A stretch of DNA of 64,000 nucleotides from PNON01 sp963757065 (GTDB lineage: Bacteria > Chloroflexota > Anaerolineae > Anaerolineales > Anaerolineaceae), in contig CAVWQC010000001.1 of NCBI GenBank assembly GCA_963757065.1, positions 434,001 through 498,000 on the forward strand, written 5' to 3'. Every line of letters starts with the position of its first letter. Position 1 is the stretch's first letter. The translations under genes and the position numbers were made by a program. The notes beneath the pieces are model-generated. The model made no database searches. It worked only from the letters and a program-made list of their open reading frames with translations, and was not told the origin of the DNA. This document shows positions 40,597-49,624 of the stretch, one piece after another.

Positions 40597-41991
40597 ATGA
40601 AACGCATCGGAATACTACTCATCTTCTGCCTTATCCTTTTACCACAAAGAGTATCAGCTCAGGGAGGAAACATCTCTGTAACCTCTGATGCAGCAGAAAT
40701 GACATTTCCAAATAAAATTACTTTCAAAATCTACACGAAATCCGATTCCGAGATCACTCAGATAAGGTTACACTATGGGACCACGCAGGATACCTGTGGT
40801 AAGGTGTCTGCCATTGCATTCCCTGAATTTGATAGTGCAAAAGACGTTTATACAGAATGGGAATGGGATATGCGTCAAAGCGGCGGCGAACCTCCCGGAG
40901 CAACGATCTGGTGGCAGTGGGAAATTAAAGATAAATCCGGGAATACACTCCTGACCGATAAAAAGGAAATCATCTGGCTGGACAAAATCCATTCCTGGCA
41001 TGAATTAAGCGAGGGCATGATTAGGATCCATTATTACATGGGGAATGAAGCATTTGGGAATACATTGAAAGACACTGCTGTTTCTGCCCTGGATAAACTG
41101 GGTAAGGATACTGGAATTACAACAGATCAGCCAATTGATCTTTACATATATGGTGAGACTCAAGACATGCGTGACGCAGTCCTCTATGAGCCGGGATGGA
41201 CAGGCGGTTTGGCTTACCCGGAATATAATATCGTGATCATTGGTATTGCTCCTGCAGATGTTGAATGGGGAAAACGGACAGAAGCCCATGAATTGACTCA
41301 TGTTCTGGTGGGTGATTTTACATTCTCATGCCTGGGATCCATGCCAACCTGGATGGTGGAAGGTATTGCGGTGTATGGCGAGGGAGGTCCAGAACCATCA
41401 GGAGTAACATACTTCGAACAGAATAAAAAAGATAACATGCTGCTTTCTTTCAAAGTTCTTTCCGGTGGATTCTCGGAAGACCCGAACCAGGCTGATCTTT
41501 CATACAGCCAATCTTATTACATGGTTAATTATTTGATCGAAAAATACGGCAAGTATAAGTTAATTGGATTCTTAAAGTTGCTGAAGACCGGGGGGGAATT
41601 GAATGAATCGTTGAAGTCAAGTTATGGATTCGATTTGACCGGGTTTGAAAGTGAATGGCGTTCTTCCTTGAATCTGCCCATTGTTGAAGTCAACTCCGTT
41701 CAAGCTACTGCCACACCCACCATTATTCCTACGATCATTCCCATTGAAGGAATGCAGCCTGCATCGACAACTACTCCACGACCAGTTTCTCCAACAATGA
41801 TCGTCGAAAAGACCCCTGCATCATCTGATTCTCCGGATATTCAGAATTTCCTGCAAAGCAATACAGTCAAATCGATTCTAATGATCTTTTTAGGCGGCAC
41901 CTGCGTATTTGCAATATTATTGATCGCCGGAATTACAATATTACTCGTTAGAAATAGGAAACGAACGAACCAGAAAGGAGGCTTGCAATGA
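40597..41991 (+). CDS. Secreted MA-type metallopeptidase with C-terminal membrane anchor
   Basis: This is a 464-residue protein. Signal peptide (cut about VSAQ), an N-terminal beta domain, then a gluzincin-like domain with HELTH (His231) and a downstream Glu in WMVEGIAVYGEG as third ligand, matching the peptidase MA-like family. Unlike the two other metalloprotease-like proteins in this window, the zinc site is intact. A Thr/Pro stem leads to one membrane span (about 425-450) and a basic tail. The ATG follows AAGGGGA. The stop overlaps the start of the solute-binding protein (ATGA), so both are translated together. Peptide release and peptide capture may be coupled. Confidence 0.82.
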   Translation: MKRIGILLIFCLILLPQRVSAQGGNISVTSDAAEMTFPNKITFKIYTKSDSEITQIRLHYGTTQDTCGKVSAIAFPEFDSAKDVYTEWEWDMRQSGGEPPGATIWWQWEIKDKSGNTLLTDKKEIIWLDKIHSWHELSEGMIRIHYYMGNEAFGNTLKDTAVSALDKLGKDTGITTDQPIDLYIYGETQDMRDAVLYEPGWTGGLAYPEYNIVIIGIAPADVEWGKRTEAHELTHVLVGDFTFSCLGSMPTWMVEGIAVYGEGGPEPSGVTYFEQNKKDNMLLSFKVLSGGFSEDPNQADLSYSQSYYMVNYLIEKYGKYKLIGFLKLLKTGGELNESLKSSYGFDLTGFESEWRSSLNLPIVEVNSVQATATPTIIPTIIPIEGMQPASTTTPRPVSPTMIVEKTPASSDSPDIQNFLQSNTVKSILMIFLGGTCVFAILLIAGITILLVRNRKRTNQKGGLQ

Positions 41992-44117
41992 AAAAGGTAA
42001 TCATTTTTTCGCTGATAATCATCTGCCTCTTTTTACTGGCCTCTATCCTCCCCCTGCATAAGAATGTGAATGCAGCCACAGCGACTCCCCCTGCATACCC
42101 GCCATTTCCGACTACCACAGTTTATGCTCCATCATCCGGAGCGAGTGACGTATTTGTAAATGAAGAATCCGGCTTCAGTATAAAAATCCCGAAAAATGTA
42201 AATGCCACGAACTCCCTACCCGATAGCGGAAATTTTCAGGAATACGAATTTGGTAATGGAGAGATTTTTGGATATCTATATCCAGCCAATATGCAGACAG
42301 GCGATACGTTACAGGAAGTTGGAGAGGGGAACCGTGATTCCTGGACTACGGGCTTGGAACAACTAAATTTTATAACCAACGAGCAAATTACTCTTTCCAA
42401 TGGAATAAAAGCCTGGTATAGCCAATTTCAGGGTTATGTTCCTGGTGACGACAACACCATAGAAGTCAGGCTAACCTCCGTTCAAAATGCTGGACGCGCA
42501 GTCGTATTAGTACTCTATTCGCTTCCGGAGAACTTTTTACCCTGGTCAAGTCAGATCAAGGCAATGCAAAATTCGATACAGTTGTCTATTCCAACTGTGC
42601 TGGGGTATCCCAGAAATGAAGTCTTGATCCTGGAAGGTGGAGAGAATAAAAATCCACGGGAAAATGACCCTGCCACAACCCACAGTGCTGGTGACGAACA
42701 GGTCTTCAACGGTTTAGTTACATACAATGATAAGCTGGAGATCATGCCGGAGTTGGCTGCCGATTGGGATGTCAACTCCGATGGGACAATTTATACGTTT
42801 CATTTACAGCCTGACGCAGTATTTCACAATGGAAAACCAGTTACTGCCGCAGATGTGGTGTATTCCTGGGAAAGGGCCGCAGACCCTACCACCGGGTCAG
42901 ATACTGTGATGACCTATATGAGCGACATCGTTGGGGTAAAAGAAAAACATGATGGTAATGCGGAAACAATTTCAGGTTTGAAGATACTGGATGAGCATAC
43001 ACTTCAGGTTTCCATTGATGCACCCAAACTATATTTCCTGCTCAAACTCACATATCCAACCGCCAACGTTGTTGATCGTCAAAATGTGGAAAGTGGAGAA
43101 GAATGGTATCGTACACCCAACGGCACAGGGCCATACCGCCTGGTTCGCTGGGATTCGATGGAGAAAAAAGTATACCAGAGCTTTGATGATTACTATGGTA
43201 CAAAACCAGCCATCCCAAATATTATCTTCACCCTATATACAGGTGAGGGTATACGGTTATACGAGACAGGTGCAATAGATATCACGGGAATCGGCAGTTA
43301 TAATGTCCAGAGGGTCACCGACCCGAGTGATCCTTTGAATAAAGAATTAATGACTGGTGTTGATCTGTGCACCTCTTTCGTCCAATTTGATGTCACCCAG
43401 CCGCCATTTGATGATGTAAACGTCCGGCAGGCTTTCACAATGGCATTCGATAGGGAAAAGTATATCAAAGTTGTCCTGAATAATGCGGCTCTACCTGCAA
43501 ATGGTATTTACCCGCCTGCTTTACCCGGATACAACCTTGAGTTGAAAGGTTTGGAATATAACCCGGAAAAAGCACGCCAGTTATTGAATGAATCCAAATA
43601 TGGTTCGGCAGAAGGTCTGCCAGAGATCACCTATACTGATGGCGGGTATGGCAGCTACATGAACTCTGATGTTGCTGCAATGTCCCAAATGTGGGAACAG
43701 AACCTGGGAGTAACCATCACGGTTCAAAACCTTGAACCCGAAAAAATGCTGGATGAAATTGCGTCCGGTAACCATGGTCAGATCATCAGCAGTGGTTGGT
43801 GCGCCGATTACCCCGATCCCGAAAACTTTGCGGATGTAATATTCCATACTGGCAAAGAAATGAATTACGGAAATTACAGCAATCCCGTCCTGGATACTCT
43901 ACTGGAACAGGCCAGAGTGGAACCTGATGTTTCTAAAAGGATTGGGATGTATCAACAGGCTGAACAGATAATCGTGGATGATGCACCGGCGATCTTCCTG
44001 ACCCACTCGATATCGTATATCCTCGTCAAACCCTATGTCAAGGGATATATCCTTTCTCCGGTCAGTACTTTCCCGGGAATTCGGTTCTTGTGGATGGATG
44101 ATAATTACTGGAAATAG
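41988..44117 (+). CDS. Family-5 ABC solute-binding protein with extra N-terminal domain
   Basis: This 709-residue secreted protein resembles DppA/OppA. The signal peptide ends about NVNAATA, with no lipobox. Residues of about 50-205 form a separate domain (FVNEESGFSIKIPKN to IQLSIPTV), which resembles the PsbP-like domain found on other secreted proteins. The substrate-binding part starts near VLILEGGENKNPRE and includes LEIMPELAADWDVNSDGTIYTFHLQ and ADVVYSWERAADP. GGAGG precedes the ATG, which overlaps the previous stop. No permease or ATPase is adjacent; the DppB-DppC fusion at 22-25 kb is a possible but unproven partner. Confidence 0.85.
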   Translation: MKKVIIFSLIIICLFLLASILPLHKNVNAATATPPAYPPFPTTTVYAPSSGASDVFVNEESGFSIKIPKNVNATNSLPDSGNFQEYEFGNGEIFGYLYPANMQTGDTLQEVGEGNRDSWTTGLEQLNFITNEQITLSNGIKAWYSQFQGYVPGDDNTIEVRLTSVQNAGRAVVLVLYSLPENFLPWSSQIKAMQNSIQLSIPTVLGYPRNEVLILEGGENKNPRENDPATTHSAGDEQVFNGLVTYNDKLEIMPELAADWDVNSDGTIYTFHLQPDAVFHNGKPVTAADVVYSWERAADPTTGSDTVMTYMSDIVGVKEKHDGNAETISGLKILDEHTLQVSIDAPKLYFLLKLTYPTANVVDRQNVESGEEWYRTPNGTGPYRLVRWDSMEKKVYQSFDDYYGTKPAIPNIIFTLYTGEGIRLYETGAIDITGIGSYNVQRVTDPSDPLNKELMTGVDLCTSFVQFDVTQPPFDDVNVRQAFTMAFDREKYIKVVLNNAALPANGIYPPALPGYNLELKGLEYNPEKARQLLNESKYGSAEGLPEITYTDGGYGSYMNSDVAAMSQMWEQNLGVTITVQNLEPEKMLDEIASGNHGQIISSGWCADYPDPENFADVIFHTGKEMNYGNYSNPVLDTLLEQARVEPDVSKRIGMYQQAEQIIVDDAPAIFLTHSISYILVKPYVKGYILSPVSTFPGIRFLWMDDNYWK

Positions 44118-44155
44118 ATAAGTTACGTAGTTGGTATGCAAGGTAAAAAAAACAG

Positions 44156-44189
44156 AACGAAGGGCTGACACTTTTACTAGCCCTTCGTT
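44156..44189. terminator. Bidirectional terminator between converging genes
   Basis: AACGAAGGGCT pairs with AGCCCTTCGTT (11 bp, 12-base loop). On the minus strand it is followed by a run of eight T, serving the GNAT gene; on the plus strand it ends the MA peptidase and solute-binding protein transcript. Confidence 0.8.
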
Positions 44190-44215
44190 TCTATACCAAA
44201 TTTTGGAAAAATATT

Positions 44216-44683
44216 TTAAAGCAGTAATTCAAATGAGAAATCCCCGGTTCGCTCTTCCCATCCCAGTTTCTTGTAAAATTCCCGGTGGTAAGATTCCTTT
44301 TTACGCATATTGATCAATCTCAAGCGGGAGCAACCCCTTTCTTCAGCTTCCAACTTGATGGATTCAAGAATTAGTGTACCTACTCCATGACCGCGATCCG
44401 ATTCAAAAATGAATAATTCGGAAATGTAACCTTCCAGCCCCGGTAAATAAAAATACGGCAGCCAATGAACACTGGCGTAACCCATCACACGACTATCATC
44501 GCCCTCGGCGACATAGACCGAATGACTATTATCTGATTGGCACAATAGTAATCGTTCTTTCACCCTATTTTTTGATTCCTCGAAAGATTCTGAATCTATG
44601 GTCTCGAACCATTGCAGCTCGCGTAAAATGGTCGTAATGCCGACCACATCACTCATTTTTGCTTCACGCACCATAATATCCAT
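44216..44683 (-). CDS. GNAT-family N-acetyltransferase
   Basis: This is a 155-residue acetyl-CoA-dependent acetyltransferase. The acetyl-CoA pyrophosphate loop RGHGVGT (motif A) is preceded by the beta-4 strand ISELFIFE and followed by an alpha helix, then RLRLINMRKKESYHREFYKKLGW (motif B). The acceptor (small molecule or protein N-terminus) is not identifiable. GGGAGGC precedes the ATG at 44683; a second ATG at 44672 is out of frame with the motif positions and less likely. Its transcript ends at the hairpin at 44156. Confidence 0.88.
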   Translation of the reverse strand: MDIMVREAKMSDVVGITTILRELQWFETIDSESFEESKNRVKERLLLCQSDNSHSVYVAEGDDSRVMGYASVHWLPYFYLPGLEGYISELFIFESDRGHGVGTLILESIKLEAEERGCSRLRLINMRKKESYHREFYKKLGWEERTGDFSFELLL

Positions 44684-44740
44684 AGAAAGCCTCCCACGGT
44701 TGCTAATTACCCACAGGAATAATTATAACAAAAATAAAAA

Positions 44741-44762
44741 AGGCGCTCATTTCTGAGCGCCT
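44741..44762 (-). terminator. Terminator of the beta-helix/TSP3 gene
   Basis: AGGCGCTCA pairs perfectly with TGAGCGCCT around a 4-base loop. On the minus strand a T-rich run follows. It lies 15 bases past the stop at 44778. Confidence 0.88.
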
Positions 44763-44777
44763 CAACTTCGTTCGCGA

Positions 44778-47481
44778 TTACCAACCCCACATCAGGAAGG
44801 TCCCTGTAGTTTCTACGGTTACAATCAACCTGTTATTTACTTTATTCACTATAGTTAGCAAAGAATTCCATTTTCCGGTATCGTCCCAAGACATTATGTC
44901 CAATGACTGTTTGGACATGGTTTCTGGAATAACAAATTCGATGGTCAACGTAGTATTTTCGGGTAATGCCTCAACCACTTGCCCTTGATAGAATAATGTT
45001 ATTACAAGACCGCTGCCATATGATTTACCAGTTGGAAGCTGCCCTGGTAATGCTTCCGATGGAACATGTTGCAATTGAACCTCATAACCGCACATTATTT
45101 CATCAATTACTACCCGGTCACCGTTTTCAAGCTCAAGAATACTCGGACCCGTGCAGGATAATGGGACAGTATCTCCACCAGTGACTGGAATCACACCTTC
45201 GTCATCTGTTGGTGCAGGAATGTTTTCACATTTATCACCAATACCATTGCGGTTAAAATCTCTTTGATCCCGGTTATAAGTGAGAGGGCAATTGTCAATA
45301 ATGTCTGAAATTCCATCGTTATCATCGTCAGAGTCACAGACATCTCCAATACCATCCTTTTCATGATCGGCTTGATCCAGGTTAGGAGTGAACTGACAAT
45401 TATCTGTTTGATCTAATACTGTATCATTGTCGTCATCCAAGTTGCAGGCATCTCCAACACCGTCCTGGTCATTGTCGGCCTGGTTCGTGTTGGCTGTAAA
45501 CTGGCAATTGTCAACCCCGTCTGCAACGGTATCATTATCATCATCTGTATCACAGGCATCTCCAACTCCATCCTGGTCATTGTCGGCCTGGTTCGCATTG
45601 GCCGTGAATTGACAATTATCTACACTATCTGCCACGGTATCATTGTCGTCATCAAGATCACAAACATCACCCTGGGTATCACCATCATTATTGGCTTGGT
45701 TGGCGTTCGCAACCAACGGACAGTTATCCACATTGTCACAAACCCCATCATGGTCAATATCCTGACAGGTGTCACAGCTGTCTCCAATTCCATCATGATC
45801 TGCATCAGCCTGATCTGGGTTTGGTGTAACAGCACAGTTATCTATTACATCTAAAACCATATCCCCATCATCATCCAAATCACATGTCGTTTCCGATGCC
45901 ATCTCCGTTATTATCGCCTTGACCAGGATTAGAGATGAACGGGCAATTATCTGAAGACAGAGTAATTCCATCGTCATCCGGGTCATCAGTTGAAACCTGG
46001 TTATCAGTAACAATGACTGGACCATATCCCGCCCAACCATAATTGTGGGCATCAAGAACATGGTTATATATACTCGCAGAATCATCCATACCATAATAAT
46101 TGCCTTCTGCATGGACAGTCAAATTAGTTACTTGATTATGGAAGAATGATTGAGACCAGTTTATGAACAAATTATCATGGAACTGGAGATCAGCGCTAAC
46201 AGGAATATTTCCATTGCCCTGATCGCGCAAGATCGTCACAGCATCATTATTAATGGAGTAGCTAGAACCCGCTCCGATAAAAACATTGTCAGTAACCTCG
46301 ACATCAGTTAGGGCATCACCCTGCAAGTGAAGGCCATCATAGAATGTCCCATTTGTAATTATGCCGAATTGCTGTAAGATGTTGGCGGTTATTTTATTTG
46401 AACCAGCAACATCAATCAAATCAATCGTTGTTCCATTACCAGTTGGATCATAAATATTGATCTGGTTATTATCCAAGTTCAAAGCATTACCATTTTGAAT
46501 GAAAACCGCAGAATCACTGCTATTGGAAGAATTAATTATATTCCCGCTGATTGTTGGCTGGCTCACGGACACAAACCTTATAACGCTCCCTGCATCAGAT
46601 TGCGACAACACAGAATTACGGACAATCGGTTTAAGCGAATCAGCGACCTGTATTGCGTTCCCATTTCCAGCCTCGGAAATGACGCTATTTTCAAGGATAA
46701 ATGAGTCTGAACTATTTATCACAGTAACTGCATTGCCATCACCAATTTCATTGATTTGCAAATCATTCAAAATGACATTGTCTGAATTATCAATTGTGAC
46801 TGCACTAAAACCACCGGTTTCATTGATAATGAAGTTATTAAGAAATAAACCACCAGTGTATGTTCCGGTTGGATTGGTAAAATTGCTGATGCTTAATCGA
46901 TTATTAAGTGTAGACTTTCCGACGACCTGCCCGGTTGAGAAATCAATCCCGCCTAAAACCGTGAGGTTAACCATTGCATCGTTATCAGCTGTGAAGAAAT
47001 TTTCATCAAAAATGATTTCGCTGTTATCAACATAATTGTTTTCGACATAAATCGTACCAGAAGCATCACTCCCAAAATCTCTGGCAACTTGTAGTGCTTC
47101 ACTTATCGATAGTGTATGAGTACATAATGGATCATTAAATGAGACTCCTAATGGGCAGAACATTGGGTCACCCTGTATGAGTGTAGAGGATGCATCCTGA
47201 GATGCCAAAGGCAAAGGTTCCTGATTTTCGTCCAAAACCACCAGGTCTGTTCCTTCGGGTAGGCTGCTTAATACCTCATCAGGTGCAGGTGTTACTTCAG
47301 GTTCCTGCGGTGTAACATCCGGTTCCGATGTTTCTTCAACAGACACAACGGGAGGCTGGGTCGCATCAGCTGTAGAACCATCGTCTGCGAATGCTGCTCC
47401 AGCCGGCATTAATAGTGACAATGCATAAATAATAATGAATGAAAACCGTAAATAACCAATTATCCTGAATTTATTAGCCAT
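44778..47481 (-). CDS. Secreted beta-helix protein with thrombospondin type 3 repeats (one frame break)
   Basis: About 900 residues. Start ATG 47481 after AAGGAG (an upstream in-frame ATG at 47505 lacks a site); signal peptide ending about AAFADD; a Pro/Glu stem; then a right-handed parallel beta-helix (about residues 130-460, with SxxxxIxxNxI-type coils such as DNSDNVILNDLQI). This is followed by seven or so thrombospondin type 3 repeats (DxDxDGxxDxxDNCPxxxNxxQxDxDxDGxGDxCD), which bind calcium, and a C-terminal beta domain ending FLMWGW. The frame breaks near 45885 in the first TSP3 unit. Likely a calcium-dependent surface adhesin or polysaccharide-binding protein. Confidence 0.82.
45230..45930 (-). 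repeat. Thrombospondin type 3 repeat array at DNA level
   Basis: Units of about 105-110 bases encode NCQFTANANQADNDQDGVGDACDTDDDNDTVAD or close variants. The units centred at 45450 and 45560 are nearly identical in DNA, indicating recent duplication. Confidence 0.82.
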
Positions 47482-47723
47482 CGAATCTCCTTGAAACTTT
47501 TTCATAATACTCTTTCGCTAGTTCTAGTTTGGTCGGTTCCATCAAGAGTTGATATTAAACAAAAGGAAACCGGTCAACATTGACGGCCGGTTTCGCCATT
47601 CGCTCCCTGATACTTTAATTACTTTTGGCGACCAGTAAAAGTATCAGATCTTTGCATCCGTTCATAAAATTTTCTTACACTAAAGATCCTTGATAAAAAT
47701 GCCCGTAATCTGGATCGATTTTC
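47482..47723 (-). other. Long structured leader of the beta-helix gene
   Basis: About 235 bases lie between the predicted transcription start and the ATG. CTGATACTTT (47607-47616) pairs with AAAGTATCAG (47638-47647), while TACTTTT (47620-47626) can instead pair with AAAAGTA (47637-47643). GAAACCGG (47566-47573) pairs with CCGGTTTC (47587-47594), and GGTTCC nearer the gene can compete for the same strand. The pattern of alternative stems suggests a regulatory leader; I could not match it to a known riboswitch. Confidence 0.4.
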
Positions 47724-47751
47724 ATTCTAATCCATCAATGATTCTTGTCAA
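47724..47751 (-). promoter_or_regulatory. Sigma-70-type promoter of the beta-helix gene
   Basis: On the minus strand TTGACA (47751-47746) is followed after 16 bases by TAGAAT (47729-47724). This is the best promoter match in the window. Confidence 0.65.
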
Positions 47752-47827
47752 TATTCTAACCCCCCACTAATCATTTCTTAATAATTATGTAATGATTGGG
47801 ATTAATTAGTGAATTTATTAATACTTA

Positions 47828-47857
47828 TAAAAAAAATGAGCAGACTCATTAGTCTGC
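47828..47857 (-). terminator. Terminator of the nucleobase operon
   Basis: GCAGACT pairs with AGTCTGC around a 4-base loop (47840-47857). On the minus strand it is followed by a T-rich tract (47828-47836). It lies about 25 bases past the amidohydrolase stop. Confidence 0.75.
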
Positions 47858-47883
47858 CCATAATTATTGACATCATTACAAAT

Positions 47884-49092
47884 TTATTTTTTCCAGGTGA
47901 TATCCACACCGTCTTTGAAGACGTATAACGGTGCTTCGTGAGCCCAGATCGCTTCCCAAACTGAGCCGGCATCCAGGATCACCAGATCGGCATTGCTGCC
48001 TTCTTTCAATTCATAATTCTTGATGCCTAATGCTTTTGCAGCATTGGTTGTGATCAGGTCAAATAATATTTCCAACTCGTCGCGGCTGGTCATCCACATC
48101 AGGTGCGCAGCGAGGAATGCGATCTCCTGCATATTGTTGCGGCCGAAGGGATAGTACGCATCGGCAATATCATCCTGACCCAGGGCGACGTTTACTCCAG
48201 CTTTGTAAAGGGATTTTACCCGGGCATAAAGGGGACCAGTTTGCGGATCACAGACAACACCCATTCTGGCCTTTTTCAACAGGTATTCCATCTTGCGGTA
48301 ATATGGTTCCGGGTATAAAGCCATTGCGCGTGCATGTTGGACAGTCACCCGCCCTTCCCAGCCTTCGCGCAGGGTTGTAACGGCCAGCATTTCCAATGTT
48401 TTCAGGGTCGCATCGCCTGCATCATCGATGAGCATGGAAACGTCTTTATTGTATTTCCTGGCCAGTTTGAACATGCGGTCGATATGTTCCTGGGAATCTG
48501 CATCGGTGTACTCGATCCAGGGGATGCCGCCAACCACATCAGCACCAAGTTTAAGGGCTTCTTCAACATAATCTTCAGCACCCGGGTCGCGTACTACGCC
48601 ATCCTGTGGAAAGGCTACAACCTGAACTTCCACACGGCCTTTGTACTCTTCGCGTGCCTTCAACAATGCTTTGACACCTTCCAGTTTACCGGTGGTGTCT
48701 GTATCTGCGAATGCACGAATATGTGTATTGCCATAACGGACAGCCAGGTCCAGCGCTTTACGGACATTCTTGATGATCCACTTCTCGTCATATTTTTTCT
48801 TGACAGAGGCTGCCAGCTCAATGGCTGTCATTGCGCCACCCATGGATTCACCGGTATATGCACCAAGGGCTTCATCATCCATCATGGCGAGGGTATAAAC
48901 TTTGCAAAGATGCAGGTGTCCATTAACAAACGATTCGGTGACCAAATGCTCTTCAGCATCGACCACTTTTTTGGCATCACCGGTCACCTGGTTGGCGATC
49001 TTTACTACCTTTCCGTTCTCTATGGCAATTTGCACTAACTTGCCGCCAGAGGCCCGGGTTTTCGCATTTTTTATTAAGATATCATATGCCAT
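47884..49092 (-). CDS. CodA-like amidohydrolase lacking one usual metal ligand
   Basis: This 402-residue TIM-barrel amidohydrolase is most like cytosine deaminase (CodA). The N-terminal metal pair is in NGHLHLCK, the HxxAM segment VTVQHARAM aligns with CodA RVTASHTTAM, and GQDDIADAYYPFGRNNM with GHDDVFDPWYPLGTANM. However, the CodA metal and catalytic segment HCDE reads LIDD here: the His ligand is Leu and the Glu is Asp. The enzyme may therefore use one metal differently or act on another substrate. GGAGGAAA precedes the ATG. It is the last gene of the uptake and hydroxylase operon, so a ring deamination or ring-opening step is a reasonable guess. Confidence 0.82.
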   Translation of the reverse strand: MAYDILIKNAKTRASGGKLVQIAIENGKVVKIANQVTGDAKKVVDAEEHLVTESFVNGHLHLCKVYTLAMMDDEALGAYTGESMGGAMTAIELAASVKKKYDEKWIIKNVRKALDLAVRYGNTHIRAFADTDTTGKLEGVKALLKAREEYKGRVEVQVVAFPQDGVVRDPGAEDYVEEALKLGADVVGGIPWIEYTDADSQEHIDRMFKLARKYNKDVSMLIDDAGDATLKTLEMLAVTTLREGWEGRVTVQHARAMALYPEPYYRKMEYLLKKARMGVVCDPQTGPLYARVKSLYKAGVNVALGQDDIADAYYPFGRNNMQEIAFLAAHLMWMTSRDELEILFDLITTNAAKALGIKNYELKEGSNADLVILDAGSVWEAIWAHEAPLYVFKDGVDITWKK

Positions 49093-49126
49093 GGTTTTTC
49101 CTCCGAAAGTTAGGTTAATAAGTGAA

Positions 49127-49624
49127 TTACAAAGATTTGCTGACGACTTTCTTTCGTTGCTGTACCATTTTTTGAGCGATCAAAGCGCCATCGCGGATGG
49201 GCTCATAACCTGTGCAGCGGCAAAGATGCTTATTAAGTGCATTCGACATCTCCTGTTCAGGAAGGTCCGGGTTGGATTCAAGCAGTCCATAGAGTTCCAT
49301 AACAATTCCTGGAGTGCAGAAACCGCATTGAACAGCTCCAGATTCTGCGATCGCGGTCTGGATGGGGTGCAGTTCCATACCCTTTGCCAGACCTTCAACA
49401 GTAACTACTTCAGCTCCTGCAGCCTTAATCGCCGGGGTATTGCAGCTCTTGATGGGTTTACCGTTCATGACCACCACACAGGTGCCGCAGGTGGAATTAT
49501 CACAACCGCGTTTGGTGCCGGTGAGATTAAGAACATCCCGGATCACATCGATGAGCATCATTTCCGGTTCATATTCAACGGTACGCTCGATACCATTTAC
49601 TTTAAAGGTAAGTTTTTCAGCCAT
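49127..49624 (-). CDS. [2Fe-2S] subunit of a xanthine-dehydrogenase-type molybdenum hydroxylase
   Basis: The protein has 165 residues. The plant-ferredoxin-like N-terminal cluster is in GCDNSTCGTCVVVMNGKPIKSC, and the second cluster in the helical domain uses CGFCTPG and CRCTGYEPI. These are the two electron-transfer clusters between molybdenum and the acceptor. The start codon overlaps the stop of the large subunit by one base (TAATG), so the two are translationally coupled. No FAD subunit gene lies in this operon, so electrons must leave by another partner. No frame break is seen. Confidence 0.92.
   Translation of the reverse strand: MAEKLTFKVNGIERTVEYEPEMMLIDVIRDVLNLTGTKRGCDNSTCGTCVVVMNGKPIKSCNTPAIKAAGAEVVTVEGLAKGMELHPIQTAIAESGAVQCGFCTPGIVMELYGLLESNPDLPEQEMSNALNKHLCRCTGYEPIRDGALIAQKMVQQRKKVVSKSL

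Noticed and set aside
47600..47700. A cyclic-di-GMP (GEMM-I) riboswitch in the leader of the beta-helix gene
   Set aside because: A GATGCAAAG string recalls the motif, but the receptor for the tetraloop and the second conserved stem do not follow.
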